From the NCBI GenBank assembly GCA_037446165.1, contig JBBIJC010000029.1, positions 1 through 24,730 of the forward strand: a DNA stretch of 24,730 nucleotides, in the 5' to 3' direction. Shown here one piece after another: positions 1-8,237 of this stretch. The stretch comes from Parasulfuritortus sp037446165. Its GTDB lineage: Bacteria; Pseudomonadota; Gammaproteobacteria; Burkholderiales; Thiobacillaceae. Position 1 is the stretch's first letter. Each line of letters opens with the position of its first letter. The notes beneath the pieces were generated by a model, which worked only from the letters and a program-made list of their open reading frames with translations, was not told the DNA's origin and did not search any database. Made by a program: the position numbers and the translations under genes.

Positions 1-413
1 GGGCAATCCGCTTTCACGCAATCCACATAGAGGTAAAGGCAGTGGTCGTGGATTTCGAAGCCGCGTTCGGCCGCGATTTGTTTTTGACGCTTTTCGATTT
101 CAGGGTCGTAAAATTCCTCGACCTTGCCGCACTGAATACACAGCAGGTGGTCGTGATGACTGCCCCTGTTGAGCTCATAAACCGATTTGTCATTGTCAAA
201 ATGATGCCGGACCAAAATGCCGGCCTGCTCGAACTGGGTCAGCACACGGTAAACGGTGGCCAGACCGACATCTTCATTTTCCGCCAGCAAAAGGCGATAG
301 ATTTCCTCAGCCGAGAGGTGCCATTGGTTCGCATCCTCGAACAGCTGCAGGATTTTCATCCGGGGGCCCGTGGCTTTGAGGCCCAAACTTTTAAGTTGAT
401 CTCCGCTGGTCAT
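1..413 (-). CDS. fur: Ferric uptake regulator Fur (3' end cut by window edge)
   Basis: Reading the minus strand from the ATG at 413-411 gives 137 residues beginning MTSGDQLKSLGLKATGPRMK and running off the window without a stop. The N-terminal winged helix carries the Fur recognition-helix stretch LATVYRVLTQFEQAGIL. The metal and dimerisation part has HHDHLLCIQCGKVEEF, with the CxxC of the structural zinc site. A second cysteine pair (CVKADC) lies at the cut end. Fur proteins are usually about 140-150 residues, so only a short tail should be missing. Family knowledge: Fur is a cytoplasmic Fe(II)-sensing repressor of iron uptake genes. It is divergent from bamE, with a perfect palindrome between the two starts. 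The closest alternative is another Fur-family regulator (Zur, PerR), but the sequence and the neighbouring bamE-dapB genes favour Fur itself. Confidence 0.95.
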   Translation of the reverse strand, partial: MTSGDQLKSLGLKATGPRMKILQLFEDANQWHLSAEEIYRLLLAENEDVGLATVYRVLTQFEQAGILVRHHFDNDKSVYELNRGSHHDHLLCIQCGKVEEFYDPEIEKRQKQIAAERGFEIHDHCLYLYVDCVKADC

Positions 414-433
414 AATGTGACTCGTTCTTGGCT

Positions 434-454
434 GGCGCGTTATCATAACGCGCC
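434..454. promoter_or_regulatory. Perfect 21-bp palindrome in the fur/bamE divergent promoter region
   Basis: The arms GGCGCGTTAT (434-443) and ATAACGCGCC (445-454) are exact reverse complements around a single central C at 444. The site lies 20 bases before each start codon (fur at 413, bamE at 474), so it is centred in the 60-base intergenic space. Its core can be read as a -10-like hexamer in both directions (TATCAT on plus, TATGAT on minus). This suggests overlapping divergent promoters or an operator. It does not match the AT-rich Fur box well. The regulator is unknown. Confidence 0.5.
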
Positions 455-473
455 TTTAGCGTGGGATTCATCC

Positions 474-833
474 ATGAAAACTGTAATGACATTGATATTG
501 CTGGCCGTTGTCCTGGCTGGCTGCGGTAGCTGGAACCCTCTTTCTCGTGTGCATCCGTACCGCATCGAGGTCAGGCAGGGCAACCTGGTGACTCAGGATA
601 TGCTCGACAAGCTCAAACCGGGCATGTCGCCATCCCAGGTCCGTTTTGTATTGGGCACCCCCTTGATCGTCGATCCTTTCCACAAGGAGCGCTGGGACTA
701 TGTCTATTTGCTGAGCAAGGATGGCAAGGTGGTTGAGCAGCGACATATCACCGTGCTGTTCGAGGACGACAAGTTCAAGGGGCTGGAGGGTGACGTCAAG
801 CCCGCCGCGGTGAAGCCCGAGGCCAAGCCATGA
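474..833 (+). CDS. bamE: Outer membrane protein assembly factor BamE (SmpA/OmlA lipoprotein)
   Basis: The ATG at 474 gives 119 residues with a classic lipoprotein signal: a short charged start (MKT), a hydrophobic run and the lipobox LAGC, with Cys17 as the predicted lipidated residue. The mature part has the SmpA/OmlA pattern (YRIEVRQGN, MLDKLKPGMSPSQVRFVLGTP, DPFHKERWDYVY). Family knowledge: BamE is a periplasm-facing lipoprotein of the BAM complex that folds beta-barrel proteins into the outer membrane. The reading frame is open upstream to 42, but that part is antisense to fur. The start at 474 is the only one that places the signal peptide at the N-terminus. The C-terminus is a short Pro/Lys/Ala tail. 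The stop overlaps the dapB start (ATGA), so the two are probably translationally coupled. Confidence 0.95.
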   Translation: MKTVMTLILLAVVLAGCGSWNPLSRVHPYRIEVRQGNLVTQDMLDKLKPGMSPSQVRFVLGTPLIVDPFHKERWDYVYLLSKDGKVVEQRHITVLFEDDKFKGLEGDVKPAAVKPEAKP

Positions 834-1633
834 CGTTGAACATCGCCATTGCCGGTGCGTCGGGCCGGATGGGGCGGGCCCTGCTGGAGGCGGTGGCCAC
901 TGCGCCGGACATGCGATTGCATGCCGCGCTGGAACGCGGCGGCTCGCCCTTCCTCGGGCGCGATGCCGGCGAACTGGTCGGCGCACCGCAACAGGTCCCC
1001 ATCCGCGAGGACTTGGACGAGGCCCTCAAGGGCGCCCACGCCCTGATTGACTTCACCCGGCCCGAAGCCACACTGGCCCATATCGAGGTCTGCCGCAAGC
1101 ACAAGGTCGCCCTGATCATCGGCACCACGGGCTTTGACGAGGCCGGCAAGACGATCATCGCCGAGGCCGCCAGGGAGATTCCCATCGTGTTCGCGCCCAA
1201 CATGAGCGTGGGCGTGAATCTGGTATTCAAACTGCTCGACATGGCCAGCCGGGTGCTGAACGAGGGCTACGACATCGAGATCGTCGAGGCCCATCACCGG
1301 CACAAGGTCGATGCGCCGTCCGGCACCGCGCTGCGCATGGGCGAGGTGATCGCCAATGCCCTCGGCCGCGACCTCAAGGACTGCGCCGTGTATGGCCGCG
1401 AAGGCGTCACCGGCGAGCGCCAGCCGTCGACCATCGGCTTCGCCACTGTGCGTGGCGGTGACATAGTGGGTGACCACACGGCCCTGTTCGCCACGGTCGG
1501 AGAGCGGGTTGAGATCACCCACAAGGCGAGCAGCCGGATGACCTTCGCCCTCGGCGCCCTGCGCGCGGCCCGGTTCCTAGCCGGAAAGCAGAACGGTCTG
1601 TTCGACATGCAGGATGTGCTGGGTTTGCGTTGA
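830..1633 (+). CDS. dapB: 4-hydroxy-tetrahydrodipicolinate reductase DapB
   Basis: This 267-residue protein starts with the dinucleotide-binding Rossmann motif IAIAGASGRMG (residues 5-15). It contains the DapB signature EAHHRHKVDAPSGTAL, with the catalytic histidine pair and the substrate-binding Lys and SGT. Length matches the family (about 265-275). Family knowledge: it reduces hydroxy-tetrahydrodipicolinate with NAD(P)H in the cytoplasm, on the diaminopimelate/lysine route that supplies peptidoglycan. The ATG overlaps the bamE stop by four bases, so it is cotranscribed with bamE. A GC-rich hairpin plus T-rich tract lies 55 bases downstream of the stop. Confidence 0.97.
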   Translation: MTLNIAIAGASGRMGRALLEAVATAPDMRLHAALERGGSPFLGRDAGELVGAPQQVPIREDLDEALKGAHALIDFTRPEATLAHIEVCRKHKVALIIGTTGFDEAGKTIIAEAAREIPIVFAPNMSVGVNLVFKLLDMASRVLNEGYDIEIVEAHHRHKVDAPSGTALRMGEVIANALGRDLKDCAVYGREGVTGERQPSTIGFATVRGGDIVGDHTALFATVGERVEITHKASSRMTFALGALRAARFLAGKQNGLFDMQDVLGLR

Positions 1634-1662
1634 GTCATCATCCCTGCGCAGGCGGGAACGAC
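1634..1662. repeat. Degenerate copy of a CCCGC..GCGGG hairpin repeat
   Basis: Directly after the dapB stop lies a stretch reading TCATCCCTGCGCAGGCGGGA. It closely resembles the hairpin unit in the right-end element (TCATCCCCGCGTAGGCGGGG at 24501-24520), including the leading TCAT and a nearby trailing ACGAC. It differs mainly at the loop and in one stem pair. Such palindromic units are widespread intergenic repeats in proteobacteria. This copy looks decayed and has no visible terminal inverted repeats. Confidence 0.5.
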
Positions 1663-1688
1663 AAACCCCCTCTTGAAGTATTGCCATG

Positions 1689-1720
1689 CCGGCCCCAGAT
1701 ACAGGGCCGGTTTCATTTTC
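1689..1720 (+). terminator. Probable intrinsic terminator after dapB
   Basis: The stem CCGGCCC (1689-1695) pairs exactly with GGGCCGG (1704-1710) around an 8-base loop. It is followed by the T-rich tract TTTCATTTT. It lies downstream of dapB and just before the htpG ribosome-binding site. It may end the bamE-dapB transcript or act in the htpG leader. Confidence 0.6.
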
Positions 1721-1733
1721 AGGACTTGTAACG

Positions 1734-3596
1734 ATGAGCGACAACACCAAAGAAACCCTGGGCTTTCAGGCCGAGGTCAAGCAACTGCTGCAACTGATGA
1801 TTCATTCCTTGTACTCGCACAAGGAAATCTTCGTCCGCGAATTGTGCTCAAACGCGGCCGACGCTGCCGACAAACTGCGCTTTGAGGCGCTCAATGACAG
1901 CGCCCTGTATGAGAACGATTCCGAGCTGAAAATCTGGGTCAAGGCCGACAAGGAGGCCAAAACGCTGACCATCCGCGACAACGGCATCGGCATGAACCGG
2001 CAGGAAGTAATCGAGCATATCGGCACGATTGCGAAATCCGGCACCAAGGAATTTTTCGGCAAGCTGAGCGGCGATCAGAAGAAAGACGCCCAGCTGATCG
2101 GTCAGTTCGGCGTCGGTTTCTATTCCAGCTTCATCGTCGCCGATAAGGTGACCTTGACCACCCGTCGTGCCGGTCTGACCAAGGAACACGGTGTGCGCTG
2201 GGAGTCCGAGGGCACTGGCGAGTTCACCCTGGAGACGGTGGAGAGGGAAGCCCGCGGCACCGAGATCGTCCTGCACATGAAGGTGGACGAGAGCGAGTTC
2301 CTGGAGGAATGGCGGATCAAGTCGATCATCCGCCAGTACTCTGACCACATCGCCATCCCCATCGTGTTCATCAACGACAAGGGTGAGGAAGAGACGGTCA
2401 ACAAGGCCAACGCCCTGTGGGCGCGGTCCAAGAACGACATCACCGAAGAAGAGTACAAGGCCTTCTACCAGCACGTCGGCCACGACTACGAAGACCCGAT
2501 GGCCTGGACCCATGCCCGGGTCGAGGGTCGCCAGGACTACACCGTGCTGCTCTATGTTCCGTCTCATGCCCCGTTCGACCTTTGGGACCGCGAGGCCAAG
2601 ACCGGCGTCAAGCTGTATGTGAAGCGCGTGTTCATCATGGAAGACGCGCGCAAGCTGATGCCGGCCTATCTGCGCTTCATGCGCGGCGTGATCGATGCCG
2701 CCGACCTGCCGCTCAACGTCTCGCGCGAGATCTTGCAGCAGACCAAGGACATGGAGATGATCCGGGCCGGCTGCGTGAAGAAGGCGCTCGACCTGCTCGA
2801 CGACCTGGCCGAGAACCGCAAGGACGACTACGCCAAGCTGTGGGACAGCTTCGGCGAAGTGCTCAAGGAAGGCGTCGGCGAGGACATGGCGAACAAGGAG
2901 CGCATCGCCCGCCTGTTCCGCTTCCGCACCACGACCTGTGACGAGCCGACCGTCTCGCTGGCCGACTACATCGGCCGCATGAAGGAAGGTCAGGACAAGA
3001 TCTATTACATCACCGCCGACAGCCTGCCGGCGGCCAAGTCCAGCCCGCATCTGGAAATCTTCCGCAAGAAGGGCATCGAGGTCCTGCTGCTGACCGACCG
3101 GGTCGACGAGTGGGTGGTCTCCCATCTGTACGAGTTCGACGGCAAGTCGCTGGTCAGCATTGCCAAGGGCGATCTCGACCTGTCCGCCGTGAAGTCGGAC
3201 GAAGGCGACCAGGCCGAGGAAGAGGCGCCCAAGGCGGAAGAAGCCAAGGCCCTGATCGAGCGGATGCAGGACGCGCTCAAGGACGAGGTCAAGGAAATCC
3301 GGGTCAGCAACCGACTGGTCGATTCGCCGGCCTGTCTGGTTGCCGGCGAGCACGACATGAGCGGGCATCTGGCGCGCATGATGAAGGCCATGGGCCAGAA
3401 TGCGCCGGAGACCAAGCCGATCCTGGAGATCAACGTCGGCCATGCCCTGGTCAAACGACTGGACGGCGAGGCGGGTGACCGGTTCGGTGAACTGGCCAAA
3501 CTGGTGTTCGATCAGGCGGTGCTGCTTGATGGCGGCCAACTGGCCGATCCGGCTGGCTTCGTGAAGCGGATGAACGCGCTGCTGGGTGCTGGCTGA
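1734..3596 (+). CDS. htpG: Molecular chaperone HtpG (bacterial Hsp90)
   Basis: The chosen ATG at 1734 follows an AGGA at 1721-1724 and gives 620 residues (MSDNTKETLGFQAEV). The open frame extends to 1686, but that would run the coding region through the hairpin. The N-terminal GHKL ATPase has RELCSNAADAADKLRF (catalytic Glu and Mg-binding Asn), the DNGIGM motif and the IGQFGVGFYS lid region. The middle domain has RGVIDAADLPLNVSREILQQ, and the C-terminal dimerisation domain follows an acidic linker (EGDQAEEEAPKAEEAKA). Family knowledge: it is an ATP-dependent cytosolic chaperone acting on late-folding clients with DnaK. Length is typical. It appears to be a single-gene unit. No heat-shock promoter was identified with confidence. 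Confidence 0.97.
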   Translation: MSDNTKETLGFQAEVKQLLQLMIHSLYSHKEIFVRELCSNAADAADKLRFEALNDSALYENDSELKIWVKADKEAKTLTIRDNGIGMNRQEVIEHIGTIAKSGTKEFFGKLSGDQKKDAQLIGQFGVGFYSSFIVADKVTLTTRRAGLTKEHGVRWESEGTGEFTLETVEREARGTEIVLHMKVDESEFLEEWRIKSIIRQYSDHIAIPIVFINDKGEEETVNKANALWARSKNDITEEEYKAFYQHVGHDYEDPMAWTHARVEGRQDYTVLLYVPSHAPFDLWDREAKTGVKLYVKRVFIMEDARKLMPAYLRFMRGVIDAADLPLNVSREILQQTKDMEMIRAGCVKKALDLLDDLAENRKDDYAKLWDSFGEVLKEGVGEDMANKERIARLFRFRTTTCDEPTVSLADYIGRMKEGQDKIYYITADSLPAAKSSPHLEIFRKKGIEVLLLTDRVDEWVVSHLYEFDGKSLVSIAKGDLDLSAVKSDEGDQAEEEAPKAEEAKALIERMQDALKDEVKEIRVSNRLVDSPACLVAGEHDMSGHLARMMKAMGQNAPETKPILEINVGHALVKRLDGEAGDRFGELAKLVFDQAVLLDGGQLADPAGFVKRMNALLGAG

Positions 3597-3615
3597 TTGT
3601 GAGCGACGGGATCGG

Positions 3616-4167
3616 TTAATCGCTGCTTTGGTTTTGCCGCCGGTCAAGATCGCCGAAGTGCAGGGGAAACTCACCTGATCGGCGGTCCTCGAAGTAATGT
3701 TCAAGGGTCTTCCTCACCGTACGGAAGGCCATCTGATCCCACGGAATATCGGCCTCGCCGAACAGGGCGACTTCCAGGCTTTCTTCGCCAGCGGCGAAGT
3801 CCAGATCGAGCAACCGGGCGCGGAACAACAGATAGACCTGGTCGATGTCCGGAATATTGATCAGGGTATACAGACCTTGCAGTTCCACCCGTGCCCCGGC
3901 TTCCTCCAGCGTCTCCCGCATCGCGCCCTCGGCCGTGGTCTCGCCGTTCTCCATGAAGCCGGCCGGCAAGGTCCACAGGCCATAGCGCGGCTCGATGGCC
4001 CGGCGGCAGAGCAGCACCTTGTCTTCCCAGACTGGCAGGCAGCCGACCACCATGCGCGGATTCTGGTAGTGGATGGTGCCGCAGGCGTCGCAGATATAGC
4101 GGTGGCGGTTGTCGCCGTCCGGTATCCGGTGACTGAGTGGTGCGCCGCAGTGGCTGCAATAGTTCAT
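3616..4167 (-). CDS. Nudix hydrolase with N-terminal zinc ribbon
   Basis: The start at 4167 gives 183 residues (MNYCSHCGAPLSHRIPDGD) and has AGGAT just upstream on the minus strand. Cys4, Cys7, Cys26 and Cys29 form a CxxC...CxxC zinc ribbon. Residues 70-92 match the Nudix box GX5EX7REUXEEXGU (GFMENGE ... RETLEEAGA). Family knowledge: Nudix enzymes hydrolyse nucleoside diphosphates linked to another group, with Mg2+ or Mn2+ held by the box glutamates. The ribbon recalls NudC-type NADH pyrophosphatases, but the protein is shorter and I do not see the NudC SQPWPFPxS motif downstream of the box. The substrate (ADP-ribose, NADH or other) is therefore not assigned. It is convergent with htpG (19 bases between stops) and divergent from purL. 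Confidence 0.88.
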   Translation of the reverse strand: MNYCSHCGAPLSHRIPDGDNRHRYICDACGTIHYQNPRMVVGCLPVWEDKVLLCRRAIEPRYGLWTLPAGFMENGETTAEGAMRETLEEAGARVELQGLYTLINIPDIDQVYLLFRARLLDLDFAAGEESLEVALFGEADIPWDQMAFRTVRKTLEHYFEDRRSGEFPLHFGDLDRRQNQSSD

Positions 4168-4260
4168 GGCAATCCTGTTGGATGGGCAGCCTGACAGTAG
4201 CAAAAAGCCCGGCCCAACGTCAAAGTCAGCGCTTCGGACGGCTAAAAACCGGGAGCCGCG

Positions 4261-4268
4261 TGTAAAAT
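4261..4268 (+). promoter_or_regulatory. Candidate -10 box for purL (TGTAAAAT)
   Basis: TGTAAAAT lies 30 bases before the purL ATG in the 131-base space divergent from the Nudix gene. The same octamer lies 27 bases before pyrG (8602-8609). TAAAAT is a plausible sigma-70 -10 hexamer. No good -35 was found at normal spacing. No operator was recognised. Confidence 0.35.
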
Positions 4269-4298
4269 CCCGGAAAACTATTCCTAGCCGACGCGACC

Positions 4299-7200
4299 AT
4301 GACCCAGACGCTCTTCCTCCACGGCACTGCCGCACTCTCCGACTTCCGTATCGCGAAACTGCTGGAAAAGACACAGCCGCAAGGCGTGACGGGCATTGCA
4401 ACGGCCTACCGCTACTTTGTCGAACTGGATGCGCCGCTGGACGAAAGTGACCTGGCCTTCCTGGGAGAACTGCTCAAGGCCGAACCGTGCGATCCGGCAG
4501 CCAAGTCGATATTGGTGATTCCGCGGCTGGGTACCGTATCGCCCTGGTCGTCCAAGGCCACGGACATCGCCCGCAATTGCGGACTGAGCGCGGTCAGGCG
4601 GATCGAGCGCGGCATTGCCTACGAGATCGCGACCAAGCCGGGCCAATCGGCCATGGCTGGCGCCGTGCTGGCCTGCCTGCACGACCGGATGACCGAGACT
4701 GTCCTGCTCGACGAGCAGGAGGCCGTGCAGCTGTTCCATCATGTCGAGCCCCAGCCGCTGAACAGCGTGAATATCCTCAGGGGCGGCCACAAGGCGCTGG
4801 AGAAGGCCAATGCCGACTGGGGCCTGGCCTTGTCGCCGGACGAGATCGACTATCTGCTGGCCCATTTCAAGGCGGTCAAGCGCAATCCCACCGATGTCGA
4901 GCTGATGATGTTCGCCCAGGCGAACTCCGAGCATTGCCGGCACAAGATCTTCAATGCCGACTGGATCATCGACGGCCGGAAGCAGACCGAATCGCTGTTC
5001 GGCATGATCCGCCACACCCACAAGGTGCGGCCGCAGGGCACGCTCTCGGCCTATTCCGACAACGCCTCGGTGATCGAGGGCGCGACCATCGGCCGGTTCT
5101 ATCCGGACGGCAAGGGCAGCTACGGCTTTCACACCGAGCCGACCCACATCCTTATGAAAGTGGAAACCCACAACCACCCGACCGCCATCGCGCCCTTCCC
5201 CGGCGCGGCCACCGGTTCCGGCGGCGAGATCCGTGACGAGGGCGCGACCGGCACCGGCTCCAAGCCCAAGGCCGGCCTGTGCGGCTTCACCGTGTCCAAC
5301 CTGCGCATCCCAGGCTTCGAACAGCCTTGGGAAGCCGATTACGGCAAGCCCGGGCGCATCGTCTCGGCGCTCGACATCATGCTCGAAGGCCCGATCGGCG
5401 CCGCCGCCTTCAACAACGAATTCGGCCGGCCCAACATCACCGGCTACTTCCGCACCTTCGAACTGGCCACGCCGGATGGCCAGGTGCGCGGCTACCACAA
5501 GCCGATCATGCTCGCCGGCGGAGTCGGCAACATCCGCGAGGATCACGTCTTCAAGAAGGAGTTCAAACCGGGCACGTTGCTGATCCAGTTGGGTGGGCCG
5601 GGCATGCTGATCGGCCTGGGTGGTGGCGCCGCCTCCAGCCTGGGCGCCGGCGCCAACGCCGAGGCGCTCGATTTCGACTCGGTGCAGCGCGGCAATCCGG
5701 AGATCCAGCGCCGGGCGCAGGAGGTGATCGACCGCTGCTGGCAGATGGGCGAGGCCAACCCGATCCTGTCGATCCACGACGTCGGTGCCGGCGGCATCTC
5801 CAACGCCATGCCGGAACTGGCCCATGGCGCCGGTCTGGGCGCCCGATTCGAGCTGCGCGATGTGCCCAGCGAGGAGCCGGGCATGTCGCCGCGCGAGATC
5901 TGGTCGAACGAGGCGCAGGAACGCTACGTCCTGGCCATCGCGCCGGACAGCCTGGACCTGTTCAAGGCCCTGTGCGAACGCGAGCGCTGCCCGTTTGCCG
6001 TGGTCGGCCAGGCCACCCGCAAGAATCAGCTGACCGTGACCGACCGCCATTTCGACAACACCCCGGTCGACATGCCCATGGAGGTGCTGCTCGGCAAGCC
6101 GCCCAAGATGACCCGCGAGGTCAAGCACGTCGTGCCCACCCTCAAGCCGTTCACCGCCGAAGGGCTGGACCTGAAGGACGCCTGCTATCGAGTGCTGCGC
6201 CATCCGACGGTGGCCAGCAAGTCCTTCCTGATCACCATCGGCGACCGGACCGTGGGCGGCTACACCGCGCGCGATCAGTTCGTCGGCCCGTGGCAGATGC
6301 CGGTGGCCGATTGCGCCGTGACCACGCTGGGCTACGACACCGACAAGGGCGAAGTGATGGCCATGGGCGAGCGCAGCCCGGTTGCCCTGATCAGCCCGGC
6401 TGCCTCCGGCCGCATGGCGGTCGGCGAGGCGGTGATGAATCTCGCCGCTGCCGCCGTGGACGACATTTCCGACATCCGGCTGTCGGCTAACTGGATGGCG
6501 GCGGCCGGTCACTCCGGCGAGGATGCGGCCCTGTTCGACACGGTCAAGGCCGTGGCCATGGAGTTGTGCCCGGAACTGGGCATCAGCATCCCGGTCGGCA
6601 AGGATTCGATGTCCATGCGCACTACCTGGCAGGATGGCGCCGACCAGAAGGCCGTGGTCTCGCCACTGTCGCTGGTGGTCACCGCCTTTGCTCCGACGCC
6701 GGATGCACGCCGCGCCCTGACGCCGCAGCTCCGGACCGATTGTGGCGAGACCGACCTGATCCTGATCGACCTGGGCGAGGGCAACAACCGCCTGGGCGGT
6801 AGTGTGCTGGCCAATTGCTACGGCGAACTGGGCGACCAGTGCCCTGACCTGGATGCACCAGAGCAACTCAAGGCCTTCTTCGCCACCATTCAGAAGCTGA
6901 ACCGTGAAGGCACGCTGCTGGCCTATCACGACCGTTCGGACGGCGGCCTGTTCGCGACCTTGTGCGAGATGGCCTTTGCCGGCCGGACCGGCCTCGACCT
7001 CGACGTGGAGGAGTTCTGCTACTTCCGCCGGAATGAAGATAGCAAGATTGATCCCCCCGCCGTGCCTGAGTCGGAAGCGGTCCAGGGCGCGCGTCTGCTC
7101 GGCATCCTGTTCAATGAAGAGCTGGGCGCCGTGCTCCAGGTTCGCCGGGCCGATACCAAGGCGGTCATGGAGACCTTCTTCCAGGCCGGTCTACGCAGCG

Positions 7201-8228
7201 AACTCTATTTTATCGGCCGGCTCAACCGTAAGGACCGCGTCCGCATCCTGCGCGAAGGGCGCCTGGTGTTCGACGAGAAACGCGCCGATCTGCTGGCCGC
7301 CTGGTCCGAGACCAGCCAATGGATGCAGTCCCTGCGCGACAACCCGGATTGCGCCCGACAGGAGTTTGAGGGACTGACCAAGGCCAAGAACCCCGGTCTG
7401 CATGCCAAACTGAGCTTCGACCTGAACGAGGATGTGGCTGCACCCTGGGTGAAGTCGCGCAAGGCCAGGCCGAAGATCGCCATCCTGCGCGAGCAGGGCG
7501 TCAACGGCGAAGTGGAAATGGCGGCCGCGTTCCACCAGGCCGGCTTCAATGCCATCGATGTGCACATGAGCGATATCCTGGCCGGACGAGTAAAGCTGAA
7601 GGACTTCAAGGGCCTGGCGGCCTGCGGCGGGTTCAGTTATGGCGACGTGCTGGGCGCTGGCGGCGGCTGGGCGGCCTCGATCCTGCACAATGGGCGGGCC
7701 CGGGATCAGTTCGAGGGCTTCTTCCAGCGCGACGACAGCTTCGCGCTCGGCGTCTGCAACGGTTGCCAGATGATGAGCCATCTGGCGCCGATCATCCCCG
7801 GCGCCGAGGACTGGCCGCGCTTCGAGCGCAACCTGTCGGAACAGTTCGAGGCCCGCTTCGTGATGGTCGAAGTGCCCAAGACGCCCTCCATCCTGTTCGA
7901 CGGCATGGCCGGCTCGCGCATGCCGGTCGTGGTCTCGCACGGCGAGGGCCGGGCGGTGTTTGAATCGAAGGCCCAGCGCAAGCGTGCCGAGGTCTGCCTG
8001 CGCTACGTTGACAACCGCGGCCGCAAGACCGAGGTCTATCCGCTCAACCCGAACGGCTCGGCCAAGGGCATCACCGGCCTGACCACGGCCGATGGCCGCT
8101 TCACCATCATGATGCCGCACCCGGAACGGGTGTTCCGCGCCATCCAGAATTCCTGGCGGTCGGATGCCTGGACCGAGGACGGCCCATGGCTGCGGCTGTT
8201 CCGCAATGCGCGGAAGTGGGTGGGGTGA
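4299..8228 (+). CDS. purL: Phosphoribosylformylglycinamidine synthase (FGAM synthase), large single-chain type
   Basis: The 1309-residue protein matches the long PurL of proteobacteria (about 1290-1340), which fuses PurS-like, synthetase and glutaminase parts. Visible motifs include VETHNHPTAIAPFPGAATGSGG (the synthetase ATP/FGAR region) and HDVGAGGISNAMPE. The C-terminal class I glutaminase has GVCNGCQMM with nucleophile Cys1153, and HPERVF supplies His1274 and Glu1276. Family knowledge: it converts FGAR, glutamine and ATP to FGAM in purine synthesis, passing ammonia from the glutaminase to the synthetase site. It is a monocistronic-looking gene. Its 3' end is followed by a diguanylate cyclase remnant on the other strand. 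purT elsewhere in the window supplies an earlier formyl-transfer step of the same pathway. Confidence 0.98.
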   Translation: MTQTLFLHGTAALSDFRIAKLLEKTQPQGVTGIATAYRYFVELDAPLDESDLAFLGELLKAEPCDPAAKSILVIPRLGTVSPWSSKATDIARNCGLSAVRRIERGIAYEIATKPGQSAMAGAVLACLHDRMTETVLLDEQEAVQLFHHVEPQPLNSVNILRGGHKALEKANADWGLALSPDEIDYLLAHFKAVKRNPTDVELMMFAQANSEHCRHKIFNADWIIDGRKQTESLFGMIRHTHKVRPQGTLSAYSDNASVIEGATIGRFYPDGKGSYGFHTEPTHILMKVETHNHPTAIAPFPGAATGSGGEIRDEGATGTGSKPKAGLCGFTVSNLRIPGFEQPWEADYGKPGRIVSALDIMLEGPIGAAAFNNEFGRPNITGYFRTFELATPDGQVRGYHKPIMLAGGVGNIREDHVFKKEFKPGTLLIQLGGPGMLIGLGGGAASSLGAGANAEALDFDSVQRGNPEIQRRAQEVIDRCWQMGEANPILSIHDVGAGGISNAMPELAHGAGLGARFELRDVPSEEPGMSPREIWSNEAQERYVLAIAPDSLDLFKALCERERCPFAVVGQATRKNQLTVTDRHFDNTPVDMPMEVLLGKPPKMTREVKHVVPTLKPFTAEGLDLKDACYRVLRHPTVASKSFLITIGDRTVGGYTARDQFVGPWQMPVADCAVTTLGYDTDKGEVMAMGERSPVALISPAASGRMAVGEAVMNLAAAAVDDISDIRLSANWMAAAGHSGEDAALFDTVKAVAMELCPELGISIPVGKDSMSMRTTWQDGADQKAVVSPLSLVVTAFAPTPDARRALTPQLRTDCGETDLILIDLGEGNNRLGGSVLANCYGELGDQCPDLDAPEQLKAFFATIQKLNREGTLLAYHDRSDGGLFATLCEMAFAGRTGLDLDVEEFCYFRRNEDSKIDPPAVPESEAVQGARLLGILFNEELGAVLQVRRADTKAVMETFFQAGLRSELYFIGRLNRKDRVRILREGRLVFDEKRADLLAAWSETSQWMQSLRDNPDCARQEFEGLTKAKNPGLHAKLSFDLNEDVAAPWVKSRKARPKIAILREQGVNGEVEMAAAFHQAGFNAIDVHMSDILAGRVKLKDFKGLAACGGFSYGDVLGAGGGWAASILHNGRARDQFEGFFQRDDSFALGVCNGCQMMSHLAPIIPGAEDWPRFERNLSEQFEARFVMVEVPKTPSILFDGMAGSRMPVVVSHGEGRAVFESKAQRKRAEVCLRYVDNRGRKTEVYPLNPNGSAKGITGLTTADGRFTIMMPHPERVFRAIQNSWRSDAWTEDGPWLRLFRNARKWVG

Positions 8229-8237
8229 GCGGCTGGG

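Noticed and set aside
42..473. Upstream extension of the bamE reading frame giving a 263-residue protein
   Set aside because: This part is antisense to fur, and the lipoprotein signal begins exactly at 474.
414..473. Fur box between fur and bamE
   Set aside because: The palindrome has GC-rich arms and lacks the repeated GATAAT-type hexamers, so Fur autoregulation cannot be claimed from sequence.
4284..6929. 881-residue open frame on the minus strand opposite purL
   Set aside because: It is a shadow of GC-rich purL codons, with compositionally biased residues and no domain. Similar long shadows lie opposite htpG (1848-3704) and pyrG (8724-10256).
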